From: Nostoc edaphicum CCNP1411
GTDB taxonomy: Bacteria; Cyanobacteriota; Cyanobacteriia; Cyanobacteriales; Nostocaceae
Reading direction: 5' to 3'
DNA: 64,000 nt
Assembly: GCF_014023275.1 (NCBI RefSeq)
Contig: NZ_CP054698.1
Coordinates: forward strand, 186,001 to 250,000
Part shown: in pieces, positions 17,044 through 25,977 of the stretch
Position numbering within the stretch: the first letter of the stretch is position 1
Layout of the letters: every line of letters begins with the position of its first letter
Position numbers and translations under genes: made by a program
The notes under the pieces: model-generated
The model's database searches: none
What the model saw: the letters and a program-made list of their open reading frames with translations, nothing else
What the model was told of the DNA's origin: nothing

Positions 17044-17128
17044 ATACGCGCCAGATAATGAAGACGGTGAAACCTAGATAGGCGAATACTGTTAGCCATT
17101 CTTGCCAGCTACCAAATGCATTGTTCAT
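17024..17128 (-). CDS. Candidate 34-residue single-helix membrane protein
   Basis: An ATG-started frame of 34 codons on the minus strand overlaps the 3' end of the secreted-protein gene by 20 bp. The product has a polar start (M-N-N-A-F-G-S-W-Q-E-W-L), one hydrophobic helix (T-V-F-A-Y-L-G-F-T-V-F-I-I-W) and a basic end (R-V-F-T-A-E-K-N). This matches the layout of small accessory subunits of membrane complexes. No Shine-Dalgarno sequence is evident. I do not recognise a known small subunit. Confidence 0.45.
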   Translation of the reverse strand: MNNAFGSWQEWLTVFAYLGFTVFIIWRVFTAEKN

Positions 17129-17316
17129 CAGCAAAAGCCGGAAAATTAATATTTCTCAATGCTACACGCTAACGTTACCAGTTGCTTGCTGTATCTTGGG
17201 AGACGAAGGAAGGCTACTCAAAAATTCTGAGTTAATTTTTCCGGAATCGATAACAATGGGGTGGTAGTACATATCAAGAGCATCGATATTATACTGAACC
17301 TCTATAACTAACCTTC

Positions 17317-17372
17317 GGGGAATATAGCCCCATAGCTTCCACCAAAAACCCGGTCATTAAAACCGGGTTTTT
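17317..17372 (+). ncRNA. Possible small RNA or mRNA 3' end: two hairpins ending in a terminator
   Basis: A short GGGG-AATATAG-CCCC hairpin (17317-17331) is followed after 12 nt by a strong 11-bp stem with a T-tract (17344-17372). No coding frame accounts for the plus-strand transcript that would end here, and a -10-like TATTATACT lies near 17288. This combination is what a small RNA gene looks like. The terminator may instead serve the minus-strand gene that stops at 17415. Confidence 0.35.
17344..17372. terminator. Rho-independent terminator, usable in both directions
   Basis: Perfect stem AAAAACCCGGT/ACCGGGTTTTT with a 7-nt loop. A T-run on either strand makes it bidirectional. On the minus strand it lies 43 bp after the stop of the 17415-17681 gene. 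Confidence 0.85.
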
Positions 17373-17414
17373 GATTTTACTTCTATTTTCGGTTTATTTG
17401 ACTAGTTCAATCCT

Positions 17415-17681
17415 TCATTTAGGCTTGTCGTGACTATCGTTATATTTTGTACTGTTTGAATTCTCTGGGATTTCTGAATCATCTGTGTTATTAGACTTAT
17501 TAGTATTTCCTTGGGTCTTAGTTGTGCCAAAAAAATAAACGACTGCAATTTTCACAATATCAAAGTATGCAGGGCGATTGCTCGGATCAACAATTGCCAA
17601 AGAGAGCGAACCTGCTACTAAGATCACTAATATAGGATGAAGCTGTTCTTGTCCAGAAAAATTGCTGTGTTTTTTTGTCAT
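17415..17681 (-). CDS. Small membrane protein with asparagine/serine-rich tail
   Basis: About 88 residues from the ATG at 17681, which has GGAG 12 bp upstream; an in-frame TTG lies at 17699. It has a hydrophobic segment (L-H-P-I-L-V-I-L-V-A-G-S-L-S-L-A) and a second weaker one (I-V-K-I-A-V-V-Y-F-F). The C-terminal 35 residues are polar, rich in N, T, S and D. No family is recognised. A good terminator follows. A 73-codon frame on the opposite strand overlaps its start and is less plausible. Confidence 0.55.
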   Translation of the reverse strand: MTKKHSNFSGQEQLHPILVILVAGSLSLAIVDPSNRPAYFDIVKIAVVYFFGTTKTQGNTNKSNNTDDSEIPENSNSTKYNDSHDKPK

Positions 17682-17922
17682 TCTTACTTCTGTCTCCAAT
17701 TTCTAATTTTTTGGCTGATTTTTGACAAAAAAGTAATGTGTGAGATTGATAAAATCTTCAAGCACACAGGGATACTTAGAAACGAAACGTTTCACAGCCA
17801 TAAAAAGCTTTGCAAAGGAATTCAGACTTTCACACTAGCAGCAACATTGCTTATTTAGAGTGTATGAGGGTATTCGTTGAGAGTGATTGAAGATGCGAAA
17901 GTCGAATATTATTTGTGATATT

Positions 17923-18153
17923 TTAACGAACAGATTCCAAAATTACTGTCGTCAATATTAAGCAAAGAAGAATAAGTCCGCACCGAAAAATAACCCAATA
18001 GAAAACAAAGGGTAGTAGATTCATCGCAATATGTGAGCTTCCGAAAATAGCTGATAAAACGTAAGCGATCGCTAGACCAAATAATCCCAAAGCAAAATAT
18101 TTAATGAACTGAGAAGTCAAACGAAATAAAAAGCTGTGACGATTCGTATCCAT
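17923..18153 (-). CDS. Hypothetical small membrane protein
   Basis: 76 residues, starting at ATG 18153. This start is set by an excellent Shine-Dalgarno (AGGAGGG) 5 bp before it; longer readings from 18201 lack one. Two hydrophobic stretches (F-A-L-G-L-F-G-L-A-I-A-Y-V-L and W-V-I-F-R-C-G-L-I-L-L-C-L-I-L) predict a two-helix membrane protein. I do not recognise a family. The promoter region contains the perfect inverted repeat at 18183-18226. Confidence 0.7.
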   Translation of the reverse strand: MDTNRHSFLFRLTSQFIKYFALGLFGLAIAYVLSAIFGSSHIAMNLLPFVFYWVIFRCGLILLCLILTTVILESVR

Positions 18154-18182
18154 ATTTCCCTCCTGATAAATAAATACAAAAT

Positions 18183-18226
18183 AACAGGGTTGATGTGACA
18201 CTTTTTAGTACCATATCAACCCTGTT
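18183..18226. promoter_or_regulatory. 12-bp perfect inverted repeat upstream of the small membrane gene
   Basis: AACAGGGTTGAT at 18183-18194 is mirrored by ATCAACCCTGTT at 18215-18226, with a 20-bp spacer. It sits 30-73 bp upstream of the start at 18153. It could be a regulator-binding site or a leader hairpin. Confidence 0.5.
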
Positions 18227-18372
18227 GTAGTCTTTTTCTAGACTCTCTTGGGCTGGAGAATTATTCACTTGTTCACCTCAAGAACGAAAACAATTTTCTA
18301 CTGTTTCTCTAAAACTTGAGATGAAATTACTAGCTGATAATTGGTTAGAGCAATCAATAAAAACAACCAAAC

Positions 18373-18753
18373 TCAGTCAATATCTAACAATTCAGATACC
18401 ATCCAGCCAAATATCGGCGCGGTATTTCCCTTCTTGCATTTAGAAAAGTCTAGGCTGAGTAACCCAAACCCCTTCTTTAATAATCCCCTCAATCCCACTC
18501 GAAAGCGATCGCGATAGATAGATACCTGACTTTGCGTATCTGTCGGTAACTCCTCTAAATACCTATTTAGATCCGCATGAACGCAACGAAAAGAACCTCG
18601 GAAGGAGATGACACGCACCTCAAACTCTTCGGTTCCGATCTTGCGGATACTCACTTCAATTATTCCATCCTTGCAAGTGTGACAGGCAAGAATATCTTTC
18701 TCAAGTAACTCAAATAATTCTTGAGCAGAATTTGAAGTTTCAGGTGTTGGCAT
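18373..18753 (-). CDS. Hypothetical 126-residue cytoplasmic protein
   Basis: A soluble protein with an acidic N-terminal helix (A-Q-E-L-F-E-L-L-E-K-D-I), a C-H-T-C pair, a beta-rich middle (I-I-E-V-S-I-R-K-I-G-T-E-E-F-E-V-R-V-I-S-F) and a C-terminal G-L-L-S-L-D-F-S-K-C-K-K-G. No family is recognised. It has normal codon use and an ATG start. It runs opposite to the large NB-ARC gene and could share its promoter region. Confidence 0.6.
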   Translation of the reverse strand: MPTPETSNSAQELFELLEKDILACHTCKDGIIEVSIRKIGTEEFEVRVISFRGSFRCVHADLNRYLEELPTDTQSQVSIYRDRFRVGLRGLLKKGFGLLSLDFSKCKKGNTAPIFGWMVSELLDID

Positions 18754-19196
18754 AGTGTGGTGTACCTCAGTGCTAGTTAGTTTAGCTATCCTCGCGATTC
18801 ACACCTAATTTGTTATCGATTTTACATTTATTGTTATAGATTCTACATTTACTTGATTAATCTTGTCAATCAAGTTGATAAACAAAATTAACAACTTGAT
18901 AACAATTGATAATTTAGAGTATAGTTAGTAGTGGCTTGTCAATACGCTTTTCTGTATAAATGCTAGGCGATGTCTATAACGGGCTACGCCAAGGCACGGG
19001 ACTAGGGAGTAGGAAACCCGATAAACTTATAAAGGTTTGCGGTTGAGTCCAATACAGACCTAACCCCCAACCCCTTCCCTACTAGCGTTGGGGAGTAAGA
19101 ATAAAAAGAGCAGATTTGAGTATAAAGCAGTAAGAATATATCTCACATCTACCTCACATATATATAAAAATAGTTTTGGCTGGAGAAATTTACTTC
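18754..19196. promoter_or_regulatory. Divergent regulatory region with a tandem 21-bp repeat
   Basis: The region contains two adjacent 21-bp units (18810-18830 and 18831-18851) sharing 19 of 21 positions. They are followed by several CAAGTTGATAA/AACTTGATAACA-type repeats up to about 18915. A repeat fragment with GGGCTACGCC (about 18980) and a CCTAACCCCCAACCCC repeat (about 19060) lie nearer the NB-ARC gene. The repeated AT-rich motifs look like binding sites for a regulator. Confidence 0.45.
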
Positions 19197-22100
19197 ATGA
19201 CGGAAATTCCTGAAAGTTTCTTGAGAGCGGTTACAGCCGAACACAATGTATCTGAGGCTGAGGTAAGTGCCTTACTTCTAGCTTTAGCTGGCCAAACGGC
19301 AGAATCTATTGCAACCACTCTCGAAATTAGTGCAGCCGCAGTGCGAAAGCGACTTGGTTCGGTTTACCAAAAGTTTGACATTGCTGGGAGTACTCCTGGG
19401 AAATTAGAGGTAATCAGGAGTATCTTCCAGGAAAGATATCAGTTATCAACAGTAGTTAATGCCTCATCCTGTTATGATTTTGGCGAAGCGCCTGATGTCC
19501 CGGTTTTCTTTGGGCGTGAGTTGGAGTTAGATGTTTTAGAGGAATGGATAAATAAAGACCGTTCCCGACTGGTAGCAATATTTGGGATGGGGGGAATTGG
19601 TAAAACAGCGTTATCTATCAAGCTGGCACAGAAAATTCAGGGACAGTTTGAGTATGTTGTCTGGCGATCGCTACGTCATGCACCCTCTGTTAAGGAGATT
19701 TTTGCAGACTTGATTGAGTTTTTCTCCAAAAAGAATGAGCCTAAAGAAGTAGGAATTTCGCAATTGATTGCGTTTTTGCGGAAACATCGCTGTTTATTGG
19801 TACTGGATAATGTCGAGTCAGTTTTGCTTGGAGGTGATTATGTCGGTCAATATCGAGAAGGATATGAAGAATATGGAGAATTTTTCCGACAAGTTGGGGA
19901 AATGCCTCATCAAAGCTGTTTAGTCTTAACCAGTCGTGAAAGTCCCAAAGAAATTATCACTTTAGAAGGAAACAATCTTAAAGTTCGATCATTGCAGCTA
20001 AGTGGACTAGAAAACATCGCGGCAAAAAGCATATTTGTAGGCAAAGGTGATTTTCTGGGTTCAGAGAAAGACTGGAACAAGTTAATTAATCAATATGCAG
20101 GTAATCCTTTAGCCTTAAAAATCGTTTGTAATACTATCCAAGAAGTTTTTGGTAGCAATATATCAGAGTTCATTAGTTGTGATATTTCCGTGTTATTTGG
20201 AGATATCCGCAATCTATTAGAACAGCAGTTTAATAGGTTATCAAGTTTAGAAAAGGAAATTTTATACTGGTTAGGAATTAATTGCAAACCTACTTCTTTT
20301 GTAGAATTACAAGCAGATATTATTTCAACTACATCACAACCGCAATTAATTGAAGCTTTAGAATCGTTACGACGGCGATCACTAATCTTTAACGAGAAGG
20401 GTTTGGCGAAATTTATGCTCCAGGCTGTAGTAATGGAATATATCATTAGTCAATTTGTTAATCAGGTTTGTGAAGAAATTGTTTCCGAGGTTACTCTAGA
20501 AAATATTTCCTTGTTAAAAAATTATGCCTTACTCAAGGCGCAAACAGAAGGAAAGACTAGAAATGCTCAAATTCGTTTAATTCTAGAACCAGTTGTTGAA
20601 AAGCTAATTAATAAATTTGGCAATAAAGACCGGATTAAAGAACATCTCTTAAAAATTATAAAATTGCTGCAAATAAACACTCCGTTGACATCCGGTTATG
20701 CTGGGGGGAATATTATTAACCTCCTTTGTCATCTGGGAATTGATTTAAGTGAATGTGATTTTTCTACTTTAAAGATATGGCAAGCATACCTAATCAATGT
20801 GAACCTGCATCATGTAAATTTTGCGAACTCTGACTTATCTAAATCTGTATTTACAGGAATATTCGATAGTATTTTATCAGTGGCATTTAATCCTGTAAAT
20901 GGAGAAATTGTTGCTACAGGTGACGCTGATGGTCGCATTATTTTTTGGCAAGCTACTTATGGTGAGCAACTATTTCATTGGAAAGCACATGATAATTGGG
21001 TAAGAACTGTTGCCTTTAGCCCCGATGGTAAAACTTTAGTTAGTTGTAGTGATGACCATACTGTAAAACTCTGGGATGTTGCTAGCCAAAAACTTCTCAT
21101 AACTTTTGAAGAACATACTAGCTGGGTCAGGTCTGTTGTCTTCAGTCCTGATGGCAAATTTGTCGCTAGTGCTAGTAGTGATAAAACTATTAGACTCTGG
21201 GATCTGGATACCAAAAAATTCTGGAAAATTTTCAAGGGACATAGCAATTTTGTTCGTTCTGTTGCCTTTAGTCCTGATGGAAAAATACTTGCCAGTGGTA
21301 GTGCTGACAAAACTGTGAAATTGTGGGATGTAAAAACAGGTAAATGTTTGAAAACTCTTGAGGGACATAAAAAATTAGTCCAGTCCGTAGTTTTTAGTTC
21401 TGATAGAGAAATACTTGTCAGTTGTAGCGATGACAAAACTGTAAAACTCTGGGATATTCAAACAGGGAAGTTATTAAAAACTTTAGAAGGACACACTAAT
21501 TTAATCAATTCTATAGCCTTGAGTCCGATCCCCTCTTCACAAGGAAGAGAGATCATCGCCAGTTGTAGCGACGACAAAACGGTAAAACTCTGGGATATTC
21601 AAACGGGGAAATTATTAAAAACTTTAGAAGGACATAGTAATTATATTCAGTCTGTTGCATTTAGTCCCGACGGAAAAACACTTGCTAGTGGTGGTTATGA
21701 TAAAACCGTTCGGTTTTGGGAGATCGGAAATTATCAATGTGTCCAAATCTTGCAGGGGTACACCAATTGGGTACACGATCTAGCCCTGAGTCCAGATGGG
21801 AAGAGAATTGCTAGTAGCAATGATGATAAAACCGTTAGGCTGTGGGATGTTCAGACTGAAGAATGTATCAGTACTTTAGAAGGACACGCTGGCCGCCTTT
21901 GGTCTGTTGCATTTAGTCCGCTAGGTGGGGGACTATTAGCTAGTGGTAGTGATGACCAAACCATCCGTCTTTGGGATACTCTGAGTGGACAGTGCGTGAA
22001 AATTTTGCCAAATAGCGATCGCATCCGCTCTATTGCTTTTAGTCATGATGGTCAAACTCTAGCTAGTGGTAGTATTGACTGCAATATCAAACTCTGGAAC

Positions 22101-22751
22101 ATTCGCACTGGCCAATGCTTTGAAACATTACAGGGACATACAAATTGGGTGCAGTCTGTCAGTTTTAGCCCTGATGCTGAAATCCTCGCCAGTGGAAGTG
22201 ATGATCAAACATTGCGGCTATGGAATGTTCATACAGGAGAATGTATTCGGGTTTTGGAAGGACATACTATGCGAATATGGTCTGTTGCTTTTAGCCCGCT
22301 CCTCCCTTCAAAAGGGCAATTTGGAGGGCTATTAGCTAGTGGCGGTGATGACAAAACAGTACGACTATGGGATGTTCAGACTGGCGAATGTTGCAAAATT
22401 TTAGTCAATAATGATTGGATACGTTCTGTTGCTTTTAGTCCTGATGGTAAGATTATTGGCTGTGCTTGTGTTAATCACACTGTTGAAATTTGGGATGTTG
22501 ACACAGGTAAACGTCTGATTATTTTGCAAGGACATAATAATTGGGTTCGTTCTGTTATCTTTAGTTCTGATGGAACTTTGTATAGTGGTTCCCAGGATGG
22601 AGCTATTAAGCAATGGAATGTCAAAACTGGAGAGTGTATCAAAACACTCATGTCAAAAAGACCTTATGAAGGAATGAATATCAAGGGTATTTCCGGTCTA
22701 GGGGAAGAACAAAAAAATACACTTAAAGAATTGGGTGCTATTGAAGATTAA
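19197..22751 (+). CDS. STAND ATPase: HTH-like N-terminus, NB-ARC, 14 WD40 repeats
   Basis: The ATG at 19197 gives 1184 residues; an in-frame TTG lies at 19176. Domains: a small N-terminal helix-turn-helix-like region (to about 75) with A-E-S-I-A-T-T-L-E-I-S; an NB-ARC module (about 100-350) with Walker A G-M-G-G-I-G-K-T, Walker B L-L-V-L-D-N-V, a T-S-R-E sensor and G-N-P-L-A-L-K; a helical region with pentapeptide-like D-L-S-x-x-D-F; then 14 WD40 repeats (about 580-1160), enough for two seven-bladed propellers. STAND proteins bind a ligand through the sensor propellers and oligomerise on ATP binding. Related proteins act in signalling or phage defence. There is no obvious toxic effector domain, so its output is unknown. 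The blades vary in spacing, with inserts at 21530 and 22300. Confidence 0.9.
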   Translation: MTEIPESFLRAVTAEHNVSEAEVSALLLALAGQTAESIATTLEISAAAVRKRLGSVYQKFDIAGSTPGKLEVIRSIFQERYQLSTVVNASSCYDFGEAPDVPVFFGRELELDVLEEWINKDRSRLVAIFGMGGIGKTALSIKLAQKIQGQFEYVVWRSLRHAPSVKEIFADLIEFFSKKNEPKEVGISQLIAFLRKHRCLLVLDNVESVLLGGDYVGQYREGYEEYGEFFRQVGEMPHQSCLVLTSRESPKEIITLEGNNLKVRSLQLSGLENIAAKSIFVGKGDFLGSEKDWNKLINQYAGNPLALKIVCNTIQEVFGSNISEFISCDISVLFGDIRNLLEQQFNRLSSLEKEILYWLGINCKPTSFVELQADIISTTSQPQLIEALESLRRRSLIFNEKGLAKFMLQAVVMEYIISQFVNQVCEEIVSEVTLENISLLKNYALLKAQTEGKTRNAQIRLILEPVVEKLINKFGNKDRIKEHLLKIIKLLQINTPLTSGYAGGNIINLLCHLGIDLSECDFSTLKIWQAYLINVNLHHVNFANSDLSKSVFTGIFDSILSVAFNPVNGEIVATGDADGRIIFWQATYGEQLFHWKAHDNWVRTVAFSPDGKTLVSCSDDHTVKLWDVASQKLLITFEEHTSWVRSVVFSPDGKFVASASSDKTIRLWDLDTKKFWKIFKGHSNFVRSVAFSPDGKILASGSADKTVKLWDVKTGKCLKTLEGHKKLVQSVVFSSDREILVSCSDDKTVKLWDIQTGKLLKTLEGHTNLINSIALSPIPSSQGREIIASCSDDKTVKLWDIQTGKLLKTLEGHSNYIQSVAFSPDGKTLASGGYDKTVRFWEIGNYQCVQILQGYTNWVHDLALSPDGKRIASSNDDKTVRLWDVQTEECISTLEGHAGRLWSVAFSPLGGGLLASGSDDQTIRLWDTLSGQCVKILPNSDRIRSIAFSHDGQTLASGSIDCNIKLWNIRTGQCFETLQGHTNWVQSVSFSPDAEILASGSDDQTLRLWNVHTGECIRVLEGHTMRIWSVAFSPLLPSKGQFGGLLASGGDDKTVRLWDVQTGECCKILVNNDWIRSVAFSPDGKIIGCACVNHTVEIWDVDTGKRLIILQGHNNWVRSVIFSSDGTLYSGSQDGAIKQWNVKTGECIKTLMSKRPYEGMNIKGISGLGEEQKNTLKELGAIED

Positions 22752-22951
22752 TTGGCTAATTAATCATAATGCTCTTTAATTGCACTATTTTAAATGTGTA
22801 TTAGTTTCTTTTTGTTAAATCTCATTATTTTTTTGTGAGGATTGCCATTATGCCAAATTATATCGGTTGGATGATTTACCAAAATAAACTTGTTTTTATT
22901 ATAGTTTCCAGATAATTTTTGTATTTTATATAAATTCAAAATAATAATTAA

Positions 22952-24277
22952 ATGTCACAACTTAAACCTAAAAAAATTGAGCTATATGAAATTAAAGATA
23001 TAGATCGGCTGCCTCAACTGCAAAAATTTTCAACAGCAGACCGCTTGGCAATGAAAGCAGTTGCCCAAGTATTGCCGTTCCGTGTCAATAATTACGTAGT
23101 AGAAGAACTAATTGACTGGGAAAAAATTCCCGATGATCCGATCTTTCGCCTGACTTTTCCTCAAAAAGAAATGTTGGCTCCTGAATCTCTAGACAAGGTT
23201 ATTTGGCATCTGCAAAATTCTACACCAGAAGACCTGCGTCAAGTAATCAATAGGATGCGATCGCAACTCAATCCTCATCCAGCCGGACAAGCAGAACACA
23301 ATATTCCCACTTTAGACGGAAAACAAGTACCAGGAATTCAACATAAATATCCCGAAACAGTCTTAATTTTTCCGACAGCAGGCCAAACTTGTCACACATA
23401 TTGCACATTTTGCTTCCGTTGGCCACAGTTTGTGAAGATGGACGGAATGAAATTTGCTACCCGTGAATCAGGACTTTTCCAAGAGTATCTCCGCCAACAT
23501 CAGGAAGTCACAGATGTTTTAATTACTGGCGGAGATCCAATGACAATGAAAGCTAAACATCTGGCTTTATATATTGAACCACTGCTAAATTCTGATTTTG
23601 AACATATCCAGACAATTCGGATTGGTACTAAATCGATCGCTTACTGGCCTTATCGCTTTGTTACAGATGAAGATGCTGATGATATCTTACGTTTGTTTGA
23701 GAAAGTGACTAGTTCAGGCAAACATCTGTCGATTATGGCGCACTACGATCATCCGACAGAAATTAAAACTGAAATTGCTCAAGCAGCGCTCCAACGCATT
23801 CGTAGTACAGGCGCACAGATTCGCACCCAAGGGCCACTGATGCGGGGAATTAATGATTCTCCGCAAGTATGGATAAAGATGTGGAAAGAACAAGTTCGTC
23901 TTGGTTGCATTCCCTACTATATGTTTATGGAACGAGATACTGGAGCAAAAAATTGTTTTGAAGTACCAATTATTCGAGCTTGGGAAATTTATCAAGCAGC
24001 AATACAAAAGGTGTCTGGTTTAGCTCGCACGGCTCGGGGCCCAGTCATGTCAGCACTACCGGGTAAAGTTGCAGTGGATGGCGTAACTGAGATTTATGGC
24101 GAGAAAGTATTTGTACTTTCTTTTTTACAAGGACGCGATCCCAATTGGTGTAAACGCCCTTTCTTTGCACGTTATGACGAGAAAGCAACCTGGTTAACTG
24201 ATTTAGTTCCAGCGATGAGAGAAAAGGAATTTTTTTATGAGAATAAATTAAAGGAAATTCTGAAAATACAAAGTTGA
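22952..24277 (+). CDS. KamA-family radical SAM protein (lysine 2,3-aminomutase-like)
   Basis: A 441-residue radical SAM enzyme. The iron-sulphur motif is C147-x3-C151-x2-C154 in T-C-H-T-Y-C-T-F-C-F-R-W, followed by the S-adenosylmethionine-binding L-I-T-G-G-D-P. The overall layout (E-E-L-I-D-W at 51-56, R-I-G-T-K-S, G-P-L-M-R-G-I-N-D) is that of KamA proteins. KamA enzymes use PLP to shift the alpha-amino group of lysine or a related amino acid. The PLP-lysine is not certain by eye, and the C-terminal part differs from clostridial KamA. Substrate specificity is therefore left open. It stands alone between the NB-ARC gene and a membrane protein. Confidence 0.85.
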   Translation: MSQLKPKKIELYEIKDIDRLPQLQKFSTADRLAMKAVAQVLPFRVNNYVVEELIDWEKIPDDPIFRLTFPQKEMLAPESLDKVIWHLQNSTPEDLRQVINRMRSQLNPHPAGQAEHNIPTLDGKQVPGIQHKYPETVLIFPTAGQTCHTYCTFCFRWPQFVKMDGMKFATRESGLFQEYLRQHQEVTDVLITGGDPMTMKAKHLALYIEPLLNSDFEHIQTIRIGTKSIAYWPYRFVTDEDADDILRLFEKVTSSGKHLSIMAHYDHPTEIKTEIAQAALQRIRSTGAQIRTQGPLMRGINDSPQVWIKMWKEQVRLGCIPYYMFMERDTGAKNCFEVPIIRAWEIYQAAIQKVSGLARTARGPVMSALPGKVAVDGVTEIYGEKVFVLSFLQGRDPNWCKRPFFARYDEKATWLTDLVPAMREKEFFYENKLKEILKIQS

Positions 24278-24393
24278 ATTGGGGATTGGGGATTCAGAAC
24301 CGTCACCAAATAGGATAATAATTTATACCTCTTTCCAGAAACTTTTAAGAGATTTTATTGGTCTGGTTCTCCAAATTCTGCAAAAATCAGCTA

Positions 24394-25797
24394 ATGTCAT
24401 CTTCTGCTCAAGGTATTCCCGGATTACCCGATTTGACGCATCCGATTGAGCTTGTCCAATTTGGAACCGAAGCGCTCAAAGCTTCACTGTTATTAGTATT
24501 TTTGATCGTAGCTTTGGGAATTGCGATCGCACTGATCAGTTTTTCCCTGCGTCGCAGTCAGCCTGAACAACTTATATTCATTGGCGAGTGGGCTGTTCGT
24601 TATTCCCAACTGTTGCGGGGATTGCAGCATTTAACTCTAGTATTAGTTCTGTTAGTACCAGGATTTTTTCTCTGTTCAACTTTAAGCAATCGCTACCACC
24701 ACTGGGAACAAGCAAAGGTGGCTCAAGTAGCTGAAAGTGTTGCTGGTGAGAAGCTCGAACAATTTGCGCCTCAAGTCCGCTACTCTATTCAAGAGCCATA
24801 CTCATACACCACTCAAGTTGATGGCAAAATAGTTAAGGTAAATGAGACGCGAGAGATCAATCGCTTCTTAATGCTGGCTGGTTCGCAAATTCAAGTCAAG
24901 CTTGACCAAAGTGTAGATGTTCCAGGTCGTAGCTCAATTTATCGCGCAGATTATACTGCTGATTATAAAGTAGTTAACCAACTCAAGGATATTAATAATT
25001 TTTTCTTTGAAGCACCACCACCCAACGGCTCTATACTACTTAAGAGCTACAAAATCGAGCGTGACGGGACTAGGTTACAACCAACCAATCCGGGAGACTA
25101 TGGTTTTCCCTTCCGGCTGCAACCAGGGGAAGAAACCACCTTTCGAGTTACATATCAGGCTAGAGGCGGGCCTCGCTGGGTTTATAGTGCAGGGGGACAG
25201 ATGCTATCTAACTTCCGCCTTATAGCAATTGCTAACTTTGCTCCGGCTAATTTTGCCAGTGGTATTGAACCTGATGAAATTAAATCTGACGGACGCAGTA
25301 CGCAATTTACTTGGAAATTCGACGATAATGTTTCAGTCAAAAATCCATTTGGAGTATTTACCAACACCGAGCCTATTGGTAACACGGGGGTAATTCCGCG
25401 TCTTTTATTACTAGCGCCAGCAATATTTTTATGGTGGATATTGTTGTTATATTTGTCACTGCCCATGAGTTTCAAAAATGTAGCGATCGCTGGTAGTATT
25501 TTCTTTGCTTGTCTATTGACTTTGACCTATCTAGCTCGCGTTATCAATGCTCAGTTGGCTTGGACTTTAATTTCCATCATTTTACTAATTTTAACGTGGG
25601 GATTAGGAGCTAGCCGCAGTGCTTCTCTGGCTGCGATCGTCGCCACTATTGCTGGAGCAGTGCTGCCTATTTTTGGATTACTAGTACCCTTCAGCGGACT
25701 CACCCTTAGTTTAGCGGGTTTGCTTTCAGCGGTTTGGCTAGCAGTTCGTCACTGGTATAGTTGGTACAATTTGCATCCAGAAGATCAAAGATTGTAG
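24394..25797 (+). CDS. Large membrane protein with periplasmic beta-rich domain
   Basis: From the ATG at 24394 the protein is 467 residues. It has two N-terminal transmembrane helices (about 35-55 and 80-105), a large extracytoplasmic domain (about 110-330) rich in beta strands, and at least four hydrophobic helices at the C-terminus. An upstream in-frame TTG at 24358 would add 12 residues with no signal value. No catalytic motif or family is recognised. It begins 117 bp after the KamA gene on the same strand, so co-transcription is possible. Confidence 0.75.
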   Translation: MSSSAQGIPGLPDLTHPIELVQFGTEALKASLLLVFLIVALGIAIALISFSLRRSQPEQLIFIGEWAVRYSQLLRGLQHLTLVLVLLVPGFFLCSTLSNRYHHWEQAKVAQVAESVAGEKLEQFAPQVRYSIQEPYSYTTQVDGKIVKVNETREINRFLMLAGSQIQVKLDQSVDVPGRSSIYRADYTADYKVVNQLKDINNFFFEAPPPNGSILLKSYKIERDGTRLQPTNPGDYGFPFRLQPGEETTFRVTYQARGGPRWVYSAGGQMLSNFRLIAIANFAPANFASGIEPDEIKSDGRSTQFTWKFDDNVSVKNPFGVFTNTEPIGNTGVIPRLLLLAPAIFLWWILLLYLSLPMSFKNVAIAGSIFFACLLTLTYLARVINAQLAWTLISIILLILTWGLGASRSASLAAIVATIAGAVLPIFGLLVPFSGLTLSLAGLLSAVWLAVRHWYSWYNLHPEDQRL

Positions 25798-25869
25798 GGC
25801 TGTAGAAAAACGCTAAAGATTAGGTGATTCCGCTATGATTAGTGAAGTTTTCGCACACTTATGATTGAA

Positions 25870-25923
25870 GAAGAATTCAGAATTCAGAAGCGGAGCCGGA
25901 GACGCTCCGCCTCCGGTCAGAAT
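25870..25923 (-). repeat. Dispersed GC-rich palindromic repeat, copy 2
   Basis: Reverse complement of the block at 219-273, with the same GGAGACGCTCCGCC core and GAATTC arms. It lies between the membrane protein gene and the convergent SDR gene. Confidence 0.7.
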
Positions 25924-25977
25924 CAAGACGTTCGCGGACTCGCTAACGCTGCGCTATCCACCAGTCGTAAAGAATTC

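Noticed and set aside
17637..17858. Plus-strand frame of 73 codons
   Set aside because: It runs opposite the better-supported small membrane gene and has no plausible start signal or conserved pattern.
20975..21436. Long minus-strand frames inside the WD40 gene
   Set aside because: They are antisense shadows of the repetitive WD40 codons; repeated sequence keeps them open by chance.
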